Below, in pieces: positions 1 to 8,489 of a stretch of 64,000 nt of DNA. The position numbers and the translations under genes are program-made. The notes under the pieces were generated by a model, which saw nothing but the letters and a program-made list of their open reading frames with translations, had not been told where the DNA came from and did no database searches. Each line of letters starts with the position of its first letter. Positions within the stretch are counted from its first letter, which is position 1. The stretch is taken from NCBI GenBank assembly GCA_016302585.1, contig JAEDNI010000001.1, forward strand, positions 1 to 64,000, read 5' to 3'. Source of the stretch: Paludibacteraceae bacterium (lineage in GTDB: Bacteria > Bacteroidota > Bacteroidia > Bacteroidales > Paludibacteraceae).

Positions 1-614
1 TCCGTATATTCGACAATAGGCGTAGCGTCGGAAGCCAGGAAATACTCGTCTTCACCGATACCCACAACCAGCGGTGAACCCTTACGAGCGGCGATGAGCG
101 TATCCGGATGCGTCTTATCGAGGATAGCTATCGCGTACGCTCCTACCACCTGCTGAAGCGCAAGTTGCACAGCCGTTTTGAGATCGACATGGCGGTTGAT
201 CTGGGTGTATTCAACCAGTTGTACGAGCACTTCGGTGTCGGTGTCTGACTTGAAGGTATAGCCCTGCTCCATGAGTCCTGCTTTGAGGACTGCGTAGTTC
301 TCGATAATACCATTATGGATGATAGCCAGGCGTTCGGACTCGGAGTAATGAGGATGCGCATTGGCGGTGTTGGGTTCGCCATGTGTAGCCCAACGCGTAT
401 GGGCGATTCCGATAGTGCCGTCTATGTCTTTGGTTGCGCAGAAGGCCTCCAGTTCAGACACTTTGCCTTTGGCTTTATAGACATTGAGTTGTCCCTGCTC
501 ATTGATGAGCGCCACACCGGCACTGTCGTAGCCCCGGTACTCGAGACGATGCAAGCCTTTAATTAAGATCGGATAGGCTTTGCGTTTACCGATATATCCT
601 ACAATTCCACACAT
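1..614 (-). CDS. glmS: Glutamine-fructose-6-phosphate aminotransferase, N-terminal part (cut by window edge)
   Basis: This enzyme makes glucosamine-6-phosphate from fructose-6-phosphate and glutamine, the first step toward UDP-GlcNAc for peptidoglycan and lipid A. Translation from 614 starts MCGIVGYIG, so the cysteine exposed after removal of Met is the Ntn-type glutaminase nucleophile. The glutaminase motifs HTRWATHG and HNGIIEN follow. About 204 codons are visible; the isomerase (SIS) domains lie beyond base 1. It has its own promoter (656-686) and a leader containing a 7-bp-period repeat. PurF shares the Ntn fold, but the start and motif set fit GlmS better. Confidence 0.93.
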   Translation of the reverse strand, partial: MCGIVGYIGKRKAYPILIKGLHRLEYRGYDSAGVALINEQGQLNVYKAKGKVSELEAFCATKDIDGTIGIAHTRWATHGEPNTANAHPHYSESERLAIIHNGIIENYAVLKAGLMEQGYTFKSDTDTEVLVQLVEYTQINRHVDLKTAVQLALQQVVGAYAIAILDKTHPDTLIAARKGSPLVVGIGEDEYFLASDATPIVEYT

Positions 615-616
615 AT

Positions 617-652
617 AATGGCGAATGATTAATGGTTAGTGGTGATTTATGG
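617..652. repeat. Degenerate 7-bp-period repeat in the glmS leader
   Basis: About five heptads of the form AATGGYK (AATGGCG, AATGATT, AATGGTT, AGTGGTG and a decayed fifth) lie between the glmS start codon and its -7 box. A related short array is at 2623-2641. One member of the dispersed heptad family described in the findings. Confidence 0.7.
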
Positions 653-655
653 TTG

Positions 656-686
656 CAAAATTACACTATTTTTTTGGTTTATGCAA
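656..686 (-). promoter_or_regulatory. Bacteroidota promoter for glmS
   Basis: On the minus strand TTG (684-686) is followed after 20 bases by TAATTTTG (656-663), matching the Bacteroidota consensus TTG-N20-TAnnTTTG. The -33 box overlaps the end of dapL, so glmS can be transcribed independently of the upstream operon. Confidence 0.8.
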
Positions 687-1842
687 GTTTTTTCATTCTT
701 TTTAGTGCCTCTTCGACATCTTTTCTATTGGAGAAGGCCGAAAAACGCACAAATCCTTCTCCTGTGGGTCCAAATCCGGCACCCGGCGTACAAACGATTT
801 GGCTGGTATGAAGTAAATGGTCAAAGAACGACCAAGAGGTGTATCCATGCGGCACACGGCACCAGATATAGGGTGCATTCTTACCGCCGAAGACTTCGTA
901 TCCCAGGGTTCGCAGACCCTCTAAAAAGATCTGCGCTGTTTGCTTGTAATAACTTAGATTCGCTTGAATAGCGGCTTTTCCTTCGGGGGTATAGGTAGCC
1001 TCAGCAGCCCGCTGGGAGATATAGGAGGCTCCGTTGAACTTGGTACACTGTCTGCGCAGCCACATGGTTTGCAAGCTTGTTGCTTTCGGAACCACCGTAT
1101 AGCCGCAGCGCACTGCCGTAAAGCCGGCTGTCTTGCTGAAACTGCGTATCTCGATCGCCACTTCCTGTGCACCCTCTATCTCGTAGATGCTATGGGGCAC
1201 GTCAGGATCTTCGATGAAGGCTTCGTACGCGGCGTCGAAGAGAATGATGCTATGGTTCGTCCGCGCATATTCCACCCATCGCGATAACTCATCGCGCGTG
1301 AGCACCGTTCCTGTCGGATTATTCGGAAAACAGAGATAGATAATATCGGCTTTTTGTTTAGGCAACGCAGGATAGAAATTATTCTGAGCCAGACAAGGCA
1401 ACCAGATGATTTCTCTTCCCGCCATGCGGCTGGTATCAACGTACGCCGGATAGGAAGGTTCTAAAATAGCGACAGTATTGGAAGCATCGAACAATTCGCT
1501 GAGGTTTCCCAAATCACTGCCTGCTCCATCGCTGATAAACACCTCCTCGGGCGATACATGAATACCACGCGGGGTATAGTCATTATCGACGATGGCTTGT
1601 CGTAACCATAAATAGCCTTCTTCGGGTCCATATCCGCGAAAAGTAGCGGCAGAGGCCAGTTCATCCACGGCGCGATGCATGGCTTCTATGATGACAGAAG
1701 GTAACGGAAGCGTCACGTCGCCTATTCCCAAACGCAAGACATGCGCCTCGGGATGCGTTTGCTGATAGGCTTTTGTACGATTCGCAATCTCAGTGAAGAG
1801 ATAATGGCCGCGTAGTTGCTGTAAGTGAGTATTAATAAACAT
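679..1842 (-). CDS. dapL: LL-diaminopimelate aminotransferase
   Basis: A fold-type I, PLP-dependent aminotransferase that converts tetrahydrodipicolinate directly to LL-diaminopimelate, bypassing the acylated DapC/D/E route. At 387 residues it is slightly shorter than typical DapL (about 400-410). The N-terminal YLFTEIANR and the LGIGDVTLPLP segment are DapL-like, and SFSKTAGF carries the predicted PLP lysine K237, with NNPTG and the Asp of LFDAAYEAF as other cofactor contacts. It overlaps dapF by 11 bases, which places consecutive steps of the lysine/meso-DAP pathway in one operon with glnN. Confidence 0.93.
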   Translation of the reverse strand: MFINTHLQQLRGHYLFTEIANRTKAYQQTHPEAHVLRLGIGDVTLPLPSVIIEAMHRAVDELASAATFRGYGPEEGYLWLRQAIVDNDYTPRGIHVSPEEVFISDGAGSDLGNLSELFDASNTVAILEPSYPAYVDTSRMAGREIIWLPCLAQNNFYPALPKQKADIIYLCFPNNPTGTVLTRDELSRWVEYARTNHSIILFDAAYEAFIEDPDVPHSIYEIEGAQEVAIEIRSFSKTAGFTAVRCGYTVVPKATSLQTMWLRRQCTKFNGASYISQRAAEATYTPEGKAAIQANLSYYKQTAQIFLEGLRTLGYEVFGGKNAPYIWCRVPHGYTSWSFFDHLLHTSQIVCTPGAGFGPTGEGFVRFSAFSNRKDVEEALKRMKKLA

Positions 1843-2620
1843 GGCTTTCAGTATTCAGTTCTCCACGGAACACTTCGGTTGCCGGGCCGGTCATGAAGAC
1901 CGATGACTGGTCGGTTTTCCATTGTATAAGCAGGTCGCCTCCGGGCAGATGAACAATCACCTCTCGCTCCGTCAAACCGTTAAACATAGCGGCTGCAGCA
2001 GCGGCACATGCACCTGTTCCGCACGCGAGTGTTTCTCCGGATCCGCGCTCGATGACACGCAGGTCCAACTCCTTTTTATTTTCATGCACGCGCACGAGCT
2101 CCACATTCGTGTTAGCCGGCAGTTGCGGTAGGGTATCGCGGAAGAACACTGCATGGGGGTTGCCCATATTGACGGAGGTATACCCGATCGGATCATTGCC
2201 TATCAGGATGGAGGAGGAATGAATGATCGGTTTTCCCATATTCACCGTTACTTGCTGCACAATGTCGTTCGCGATTTGAAGGGTTAGGGCACGTATACCG
2301 GCAAGGGTCTCTATCTCCATATGAATCTCGCGACAGAGGTTATTCTCGTACAGGTATTTCGCCACACAGCGAATGGCATTTCCGCACATCTCCGCTTCGC
2401 TGCCATCGGCATTGAAGATCCGCATTTTCGCGTCTGCTTCTTTGGATGGCAGTATCAGCACCAGCCCATCGGAGCCAATACCAAAATGGCGATCAGACAC
2501 ACGCAGCGCCAACGCAGACAGGTCCGATTTGGCAATATATTCCGCTGTGGTTTTGGGGAAACAGTCTATGTAGACGTAGTCATTTCCCAGACCATGCATC
2601 TTGATGAAAGGGAGTTTCAT
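1832..2620 (-). CDS. dapF: Diaminopimelate epimerase
   Basis: DapF converts LL- to meso-diaminopimelate, the lysine precursor and peptidoglycan cross-linking residue. The 262-residue protein shows both catalytic cysteines in their usual contexts: C79 in EMCGNAIR and C200 in LACGTGACA. The N-terminus FIKMHGLGNDYV is standard, which fixes the start. It lies 14 bases downstream of glnN and overlaps dapL, so the three are probably cotranscribed from the glnN promoter. Confidence 0.96.
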   Translation of the reverse strand: MKLPFIKMHGLGNDYVYIDCFPKTTAEYIAKSDLSALALRVSDRHFGIGSDGLVLILPSKEADAKMRIFNADGSEAEMCGNAIRCVAKYLYENNLCREIHMEIETLAGIRALTLQIANDIVQQVTVNMGKPIIHSSSILIGNDPIGYTSVNMGNPHAVFFRDTLPQLPANTNVELVRVHENKKELDLRVIERGSGETLACGTGACAAAAAAMFNGLTEREVIVHLPGGDLLIQWKTDQSSVFMTGPATEVFRGELNTESHVY

Positions 2621-2622
2621 AT

Positions 2623-2641
2623 AATGGCGAATGGTTAATGG
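2623..2641. repeat. Short heptad repeat between glnN and dapF
   Basis: Almost three AATGGNN units (AATGGCG, AATGGTT, AATGG) fill the gap between dapF and glnN and run into the glnN stop codon. The same unit appears at 617-652. Confidence 0.6.
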
Positions 2642-4821
2642 ATGAACATGAGTTCGCGATACTTAGGGAGCGTCCACATCTCATCGTCGACGATGAGTTC
2701 GAGGGCATCGGCATGTGCACGGATTTCAGCCATGAGCGGCAGGACGTTGTCATGATAAGCGATGGCTTTGCTGCGCTCATCGACTTGCCGATTGGCTTTA
2801 TGGCGTGCGTCAGTCATATGCTCTACCCCTTCGAGAATAGCACCCGAGTGTTCCTCTATTTGCTTGATGATACTATAGTCCATTGCATTGAGGGATGCCG
2901 TCTCATCTGCCGAGAAGACCTGTTTGACAGCCAGCACATTCTGCAGCAACATGGTCTGATAGCGCTTAGCGGCAGGGAGAACATGGTTGACCACAAGATC
3001 TCCCATGACGCGACTCTCTATTTGCAGTTTCTTGACATAGGTCTCCCATTTCACTTCACTGCGACTATGGAGTTCTGCAGCGCTGAGGACACCGGTCTTC
3101 TCAAACATCTGAATCGAGGACGGGAGTACGTAGTTGTCGATGATTTTCGGCACACTGGTCTCGCAATCCAAACCACGCTTTGCCGCCTCATCTTTCCATT
3201 CGTCGGAATAACCGTTTCCATCAAAACGAATGGCTTTGCATGCCATAATATATTTCTTGATGACATCGAAGAGCACACGTTCCTTGGCTTCGCCTTTCTC
3301 GATACGTGCATCCACTTCGTTTTTGAAGAGCATGAGTTGCTCGGCTACAGCCGCATTGAGCGCCAACATCGCGGCACCGCAGTTCGCAGAAGAACCGACT
3401 GCACGGAACTCGAAGCGATTGCCGGTAAAAGCAAAGGGCGAAGTACGGTTGCGATCGGTGTTATCCAGCAGAATCTCGGGTATATTTGCCACGCCGAGTT
3501 TCATTTCTTTCTTGGCGTTGATGATGATGGCTTCTTCGGCCTTCGCTTGCTCGAGTTTGTCCAGCACGGCGCTGATTTGTTTTCCGAGGAAGACAGAGAT
3601 GATAGCCGGTGGAGCTTCGTTCGCCCCCAAACGGTGCTCATTGGTTGCACTGACGATAGAGGCTTTAAGCAGTCCGTTATGACGTTGAACGGCCATGAGA
3701 ACGTTGACGAGGAAGGTGATGAACTGCAGGTTCTGGTACGGATTCTTACCCGGTGCAAGCAAGTTAACACCCGTATTGGTGGACATCGACCAGTTGCAAT
3801 GCTTACCACTTCCGTTCACACCCGCATAGGGTTTTTCATGCAGCAATACGCGGAAATGATGTTTCTCCGCCACACGCTCCATGATGGACATGACGAGCAG
3901 GTTATGATCATTAGCCAGGTTGACATCCTCGAAGATAGGCGCCATCTCGAATTGATTCGGTGCCACCTCGTTATGACGCGTCTTAACGGGTATACCGGCC
4001 TTGAGCGCTTCGTATTCGAGTTCACGCATAAAGGCCAATACGCGCGCAGGGATAGCCCCGAAATAATGGTCCTCGAGCTGCTGCGACTTAGCGCTGTTAT
4101 GGCCCATGAGTGTTCGTCCGGTAAGTAAAAGATCCGGCCGCGCCGTATAGAGCGATTCGTCCACGAGGAAGTACTCTTGCTCCCAACCGAGGTTCGCGTG
4201 CACGTGTTTTACCTGTTTATCAAAGTACGCGCACACTTCGCGCGCGGCATGACAAAGGGCAGCCGTAGAACGAATCAGCGGCGTCTTATAATCGAGTGCC
4301 TCACCGGTATATGCCACAAAGACAGTAGGGATACAGAGCGTGTCACCGATTAAGAAGACAGGGCTCGAAGGATCCCAAGCGGAGTAACCGCGTGCCTCGA
4401 AGGTATTTCGGATACCTCCCGAAGGGAAGGACGAAGCGTCCGGTTCCTGCTGGTAGAGGCTATCTCCACTGAACTCCTCCATCAATGCACCGTTCTTAAG
4501 GGTGAAGAACGCATCGTGTTTCTCTGCCGTACCTCCGGTGAGGGGTTGGAACCAATGGGTGAAGTGGGTAGCTCCGTGATCCATCGCCCATTTCCGAATA
4601 CCGATAGCCACCACATTGGCTATGTCGCGATGAATCGTGCGGCCATTATCCACATCATCAAATAACTGATCCAACACTTCTTGGGCGATGTATTCCTTCA
4701 TTTTCTCACGCGTGAAGACATCTTGCGCGAAATAGTCCTTCACTTTACCTTCCGGCATCTCAACCGCCGTCGGTTTATGTTCAAATGCAGTTTTTAACGC
4801 TTCAAAACGAATATTACTCAT
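2635..4821 (-). CDS. glnN: Type III glutamine synthetase
   Basis: ATP-dependent synthesis of glutamine from glutamate and ammonia by the large dodecameric GSIII form typical of Bacteroidota. The start MSNIRFEALK at 4821 gives 728 residues, the usual GSIII length (about 730). The frame stays open 147 bases upstream, but that stretch is AT-rich, crosses the promoter and is not conserved-looking. The active-site region KPYAGVNGSGKHCNWSM is the GS ammonia/glutamate-binding motif, and an N-terminal GSIII domain precedes it. A 53-base leader separates it from its promoter (4874-4904), which diverges from that of glyS. Confidence 0.96.
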   Translation of the reverse strand: MSNIRFEALKTAFEHKPTAVEMPEGKVKDYFAQDVFTREKMKEYIAQEVLDQLFDDVDNGRTIHRDIANVVAIGIRKWAMDHGATHFTHWFQPLTGGTAEKHDAFFTLKNGALMEEFSGDSLYQQEPDASSFPSGGIRNTFEARGYSAWDPSSPVFLIGDTLCIPTVFVAYTGEALDYKTPLIRSTAALCHAAREVCAYFDKQVKHVHANLGWEQEYFLVDESLYTARPDLLLTGRTLMGHNSAKSQQLEDHYFGAIPARVLAFMRELEYEALKAGIPVKTRHNEVAPNQFEMAPIFEDVNLANDHNLLVMSIMERVAEKHHFRVLLHEKPYAGVNGSGKHCNWSMSTNTGVNLLAPGKNPYQNLQFITFLVNVLMAVQRHNGLLKASIVSATNEHRLGANEAPPAIISVFLGKQISAVLDKLEQAKAEEAIIINAKKEMKLGVANIPEILLDNTDRNRTSPFAFTGNRFEFRAVGSSANCGAAMLALNAAVAEQLMLFKNEVDARIEKGEAKERVLFDVIKKYIMACKAIRFDGNGYSDEWKDEAAKRGLDCETSVPKIIDNYVLPSSIQMFEKTGVLSAAELHSRSEVKWETYVKKLQIESRVMGDLVVNHVLPAAKRYQTMLLQNVLAVKQVFSADETASLNAMDYSIIKQIEEHSGAILEGVEHMTDARHKANRQVDERSKAIAYHDNVLPLMAEIRAHADALELIVDDEMWTLPKYRELMFIH

Positions 4822-4873
4822 ACTTTTGACGTTGTTTTTCGTTTTTAATCCGATTAAATTTAAAAATCGACGG

Positions 4874-4904
4874 CAAAAGTACAACAAAATTTTGGAATAT
4901 GCAA
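4874..4904 (-). promoter_or_regulatory. Bacteroidota promoter for glnN
   Basis: On the minus strand TTGCATAT begins with TTG at 4902-4904 and TACTTTTG lies at 4874-4881 after a 20-base spacer. It drives glnN-dapF-dapL and is arranged back to back with the glyS promoter. Confidence 0.85.
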
Positions 4905-4945
4905 GTAAAAAATGTAAATTGAATGATTTTTTTTCCATAAAAGCC

Positions 4946-4976
4946 TTGCGTATATCAAAAAAAAGCATTACCTTTG
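4946..4976 (+). promoter_or_regulatory. Bacteroidota promoter for glyS
   Basis: TTG at 4946-4948, a 20-base spacer with an A tract, then TACCTTTG at 4969-4976. The leader (about 60 bases) contains a weak five-unit 7-bp periodicity at 5004-5038. Confidence 0.85.
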
Positions 4977-5040
4977 CAGCCAGTTTGGCGCAAAGGCATC
5001 AGACAGTAATTCGTAATTAGTCAAATCGCAAATAATTTTT

Positions 5041-6612
5041 ATGGCAACACAAGAAGAAACATTTAAGAAGATCGTAGCGCATTGCAAGGAATACGGATTT
5101 GTTTTTCCGAGTAGTGAGATATACGATGGTCTGGGCGCTGTGTATGACTATGGTCAGAATGGCGTAGAGTTGAAGAACAACATCAAGCGTTATTGGTGGG
5201 ACTCCATGACGCTGCTGCATGAGAATATCGTAGGTATTGATGCGGCTATCTTCATGCACCCGACAACATGGAAAGCATCGGGACACGTAGACGCCTTCAA
5301 TGATCCGTTGATCGACAACCGCGACAGCAAGAAGCGCTATCGCGCAGACGTGCTGATTGAAGATCAGATTGCTAAATACGACGAGAAGATTGCGAAAGAG
5401 GTTGAGAAAGCCCGCAAACGTTTCGGAGAGAGTTTCAACGAGGAGATGTTCGTTGAAACGAATGAGAGAGTGAAAGAATTAAAGAGCAAGCGTGAGGCGC
5501 TGCATGCCCGTTTTGCCAAGGCGATGAACGATAACAACCTGGACGAGTTAAAGCAGATCATCCTGGATGAGGAGATCGTTTGTCCGATTAGCGGCACGCG
5601 CAACTGGACCGACGTACGTCAGTTCAACCTGATGTTCGCGACAGAGATGGGTTCGACGGCAGACGGCGCAATGAAGATTTATCTTCGTCCGGAAACGGCA
5701 CAAGGTATCTTCGTGAACTTCTTGAACGTGCAGAAGACGGGCCGTATGAAGATTCCGTTCGGAATTGCGCAAATTGGTAAGGCATTCCGCAACGAGATTG
5801 TCGCTCGTCAGTTCATCTTCCGTATGCGCGAGTTCGAGCAGATGGAGATGCAGTTCTTCGTTCGTCCGGGTGAGGAGTTGAAATGGTTCGAGCACTGGAA
5901 ACAATTCCGCCTGAAATGGCATAAGGCACTGGGCTTGGGTGACGAGAAATACCGCTTCCACGACCATGATAAGTTGGCGCACTACGCCAATGCCGCAACC
6001 GATATCGAGTTCTTGATGCCGTTTGGGTTCAAGGAGGTAGAGGGTATTCACAGCCGTACCAACTTCGACCTGAGCAGTCATGCGAAGTATTCAGGTAAGA
6101 AGATCGAATATTTCGATCCGGAACTTAATCAGAGTTACACACCATACGTGATCGAGACCAGTATTGGTGTAGATCGTATGTTCCTGAGCGTGATGTGTTC
6201 GTCTTACGAAGAGCAGGCATTGGAAGGTGGCGACACCCGTGTCGTTTTACACTTGCCGGCTGTTTTAGCTCCGGTGAAGGCATGCATCATGCCGCTCGTT
6301 AAGAAAGACGGTCTGCCCGAAAAAGCACGCGAGATCATGAACGAGTTGAAGTTCGATTTCAAGGTGGCATATGATGAAAAAGACAGTATCGGTAAACGCT
6401 ATCGTCGTCAGGATGCTGTGGGTACGCCGTTTTGTATCACAGTGGATCACGACACAGAGAAAGACGGTTGTGTAACCGTTCGTTATCGCGACACGATGGC
6501 GCAGGACCGCGTGAAGATCGAAGACCTGCACGAGATCATCCGCAAAGCGACCGATCCAAAGGAACTATATCGCAAGATTGTGGGAGACTCGATGGAGGAC
6601 TCTATTGAGTAG
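5041..6612 (+). CDS. glyS: Glycyl-tRNA synthetase, single-chain dimeric (class II) type
   Basis: Charges tRNA-Gly with glycine. The 523-residue protein is the alpha2-type GlyRS (glyQS), unlike the split alpha2beta2 GlyQ/GlyS form. Visible features are the N-terminal KKIVAHCKEYGFVFPSSEIYDG, class II motif 2 around FRNEIVARQ, motif 3 in IETSIGVDRMFL, and a C-terminal anticodon-binding domain starting near LPAVLAPVKACIMPL. It is monocistronic: its own promoter precedes it and a hairpin terminator follows. Confidence 0.96.
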   Translation: MATQEETFKKIVAHCKEYGFVFPSSEIYDGLGAVYDYGQNGVELKNNIKRYWWDSMTLLHENIVGIDAAIFMHPTTWKASGHVDAFNDPLIDNRDSKKRYRADVLIEDQIAKYDEKIAKEVEKARKRFGESFNEEMFVETNERVKELKSKREALHARFAKAMNDNNLDELKQIILDEEIVCPISGTRNWTDVRQFNLMFATEMGSTADGAMKIYLRPETAQGIFVNFLNVQKTGRMKIPFGIAQIGKAFRNEIVARQFIFRMREFEQMEMQFFVRPGEELKWFEHWKQFRLKWHKALGLGDEKYRFHDHDKLAHYANAATDIEFLMPFGFKEVEGIHSRTNFDLSSHAKYSGKKIEYFDPELNQSYTPYVIETSIGVDRMFLSVMCSSYEEQALEGGDTRVVLHLPAVLAPVKACIMPLVKKDGLPEKAREIMNELKFDFKVAYDEKDSIGKRYRRQDAVGTPFCITVDHDTEKDGCVTVRYRDTMAQDRVKIEDLHEIIRKATDPKELYRKIVGDSMEDSIE

Positions 6613-6616
6613 ATGA

Positions 6617-6654
6617 GAGTTTAGAGTTTAGAGTTTAGAGTTTAGAGTTTAGAG
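6617..6654. repeat. Five-copy perfect heptad repeat after glyS
   Basis: Five exact copies of GAGTTTA (6617-6651) plus a partial unit start four bases after the glyS stop codon and end just before the terminator hairpin. This is the most perfect array of the dispersed 7-bp family in this window. Confidence 0.92.
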
Positions 6655-6659
6655 AAAAG

Positions 6660-6685
6660 CGGAGCTGAAAGGCTCCGTTTTTTTT
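6660..6685. terminator. Rho-independent terminator after glyS
   Basis: CGGAGC (6660-6665), six-base loop, GCTCCG (6672-6677), then eight T. It overlaps the end of the convergent permease gene by two bases, and may also stop minus-strand transcripts weakly. Confidence 0.85.
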
Positions 6686-7868
6686 ATCGTATAGAGCGAT
6701 AGATGACGCGCGCTGAGAAGGCAGAGAGGACGATAGCAAAGAGGATCGCGACGAGCCATGCCACAGCGAGCGAGGCAGGACGTAAGTCCGGAGCCAAACC
6801 GATGAGATATGCCAAGTAAGTATGACGCGCAGAGGTAAGGATAATCATGGCAAACGCAACGGAGGTGAGATTCGTCAGGAAAACCAGCAGTTGGTAGGGT
6901 CTCGCCAGATAATGCGAGGTATAGCCAATGGCTTTGAGGTTACGAATCGCTTCCTGGTTACGCTGCATGAGAAGGAAGATAGAAAGCATGAGTACGTAAG
7001 CGGCCAAGAGGCAAATGACAAGACCTATGATCAGCACGACAGCTACCAGAATGCGCATAAGCCATGAAGCCTTGGAGGCATTCAGGTTATCGCCTTCTAT
7101 ATTGAGTTCATGTTCCTTACAATAGGTAGCGATTCGTTCATCAGTCGGATTGGAGACGCGCAGAATGAGACGTGATACATCACCCTGATGGCGATACGGG
7201 GCAAACTGCGCATTAGACCATTCGATAAAGGTCTGCGGCACCAGGATGGTATTGATGCGCGAGGAGAAACCGATGATTCGTCCCTTGAGTTGAGCCGAAC
7301 GTTCATTGCCCCAGAGGGTGAGGTTGAGCACGACCTTATTGACCATAGATTCGGAGATCGCAGGAAAATCCGAGGTAGGCGCATAGCCGAAGTTATAGAG
7401 ATTGAGATAGGTGCGCGGCACGATGATAGGTACCTTCGTATCGCCGGGCGTAAAGGTCCATTCCTCCGATTCGACATCGATGAAGTCATCGGGTACGGCT
7501 TCAAAGAACAGATCCGATCCGACATCAATACCGTAACTCTTGACAACCAATTGTCCGTATATACGATATTGTGCAGCCGTGAAGGTTCCAAGTTGCTCCA
7601 CGAAGGGCTGTTGTCTGAGTTCTTCTATCTCTCCGGGTTCGAATGCCGGTTTCGTTCCGGAGATAGCATCGAGAGTAGAAACGGGTTTGGTAAGAACCAT
7701 GAAGTCCGGCCGCATAAAGCCGGCTTTATTGGAGAGGATCGGTTGTATATCGCGGTATAGCTGGACGCCCAACACAATGATGGTGAGTCCAATGATATTT
7801 GCGATAATAAAGCCAATGAACTGTCCTATAGACAGGTTTTGGCGTAACACTTTCCAGATGAGTCTCAT
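6684..7868 (-). CDS. ABC transporter permease, FtsX/MacB-like
   Basis: A 394-residue inner-membrane protein with the FtsX/MacB/LolE layout: one N-terminal membrane segment (about 17-38), a large periplasmic domain (about 40-265), and three C-terminal membrane segments (about 270-300, 325-345, 360-385). The LMQRNQEAIRNLKAIGY segment between the second and third membrane helices is the usual ATPase-coupling region of this superfamily. It starts in a 4-base overlap (ATGA) with the ATP-binding subunit, so the two form one transporter. Substrate is unknown; FtsX-like permeases often move lipoproteins or peptides or act as mechanotransmitters. Confidence 0.8.
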   Translation of the reverse strand: MRLIWKVLRQNLSIGQFIGFIIANIIGLTIIVLGVQLYRDIQPILSNKAGFMRPDFMVLTKPVSTLDAISGTKPAFEPGEIEELRQQPFVEQLGTFTAAQYRIYGQLVVKSYGIDVGSDLFFEAVPDDFIDVESEEWTFTPGDTKVPIIVPRTYLNLYNFGYAPTSDFPAISESMVNKVVLNLTLWGNERSAQLKGRIIGFSSRINTILVPQTFIEWSNAQFAPYRHQGDVSRLILRVSNPTDERIATYCKEHELNIEGDNLNASKASWLMRILVAVVLIIGLVICLLAAYVLMLSIFLLMQRNQEAIRNLKAIGYTSHYLARPYQLLVFLTNLTSVAFAMIILTSARHTYLAYLIGLAPDLRPASLAVAWLVAILFAIVLSAFSARVIYRSIR

Positions 7869-8461
7869 AACGTCAGATGTTGGTCGTAATGAATAGGAAG
7901 TGTCTTACCAAGAGATGTGACGACGATTCCAAAGCCTCGTTGGGCTTGTTCGCGCGTCACGATATCGGCCATGATACGTGCATTGGCATCATCGAGATGG
8001 CTGACGGGTTCATCCATGAGCAGGAAGGAACAAGGTTGGCATAATGCGCGCAGAAAAGCCACACGCTGCTGCTGTCCCCAAGAGAGAATTCTTGCCGGTT
8101 GATCCCATTTATCAGACAGTCCGACCTGCTCAAAGAGCGCACGGATTTCTTCTTCGGAGCGGAAGGATGTCTGTTGGTTAACTATCTGCACATTCTCAAA
8201 GGCCGTGAGGTTCGGGAAAAGGCGCAGGTCCTGGAAGACATACGCCAATTCGATCCGATATAAAAGTGCGCGATCACGGGGTGTGAAATCGCGAATATCG
8301 CGTTGATCGAGGGTGATAGTACCGATATAATCGGAACGAAAACCACCAATGAAATGCAAGAGGGATGATTTACCGATACCCGATGCAGCCTCGACGCAGT
8401 AGTTCTTACCGCGCTCGAAGTGCATCGGATGTGAGAATCCTATATGGATATCGGAAATCAT
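7865..8461 (-). CDS. ABC transporter ATP-binding protein with atypical H-loop
   Basis: A 198-residue nucleotide-binding subunit partnering the downstream permease. Walker A is AASGIGKSS (K31), the Q-loop is in YVFQDLRLFPN, the signature reads LSWGQQQR instead of LSGGQ, and Walker B is FLLMDEP. Where the switch histidine is expected (normally VxTHD or similar) the protein has VVTSLGK, so the H-loop His appears to be absent. It is short at the N-terminus compared with MacB/LolD (about 220-230). It lies 28 bases after the DUF4836 gene on the same strand. Confidence 0.85.
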   Translation of the reverse strand: MISDIHIGFSHPMHFERGKNYCVEAASGIGKSSLLHFIGGFRSDYIGTITLDQRDIRDFTPRDRALLYRIELAYVFQDLRLFPNLTAFENVQIVNQQTSFRSEEEIRALFEQVGLSDKWDQPARILSWGQQQRVAFLRALCQPCSFLLMDEPVSHLDDANARIMADIVTREQAQRGFGIVVTSLGKTLPIHYDQHLTL

Positions 8462-8489
8462 TCAAACAGGGCGATTATTACCAAACTAC

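Noticed and set aside
2638..4128. 496-codon open frame antisense to glnN
   Set aside because: Mirror frame of a highly conserved gene with strong codon bias; no domain, promoter or plausible start, and glnN on the other strand is certain.
4822..4968. N-terminal extension of glnN
   Set aside because: The extension crosses the glnN promoter, is AT-rich and is absent from the family; the start at 4821 gives the normal length.
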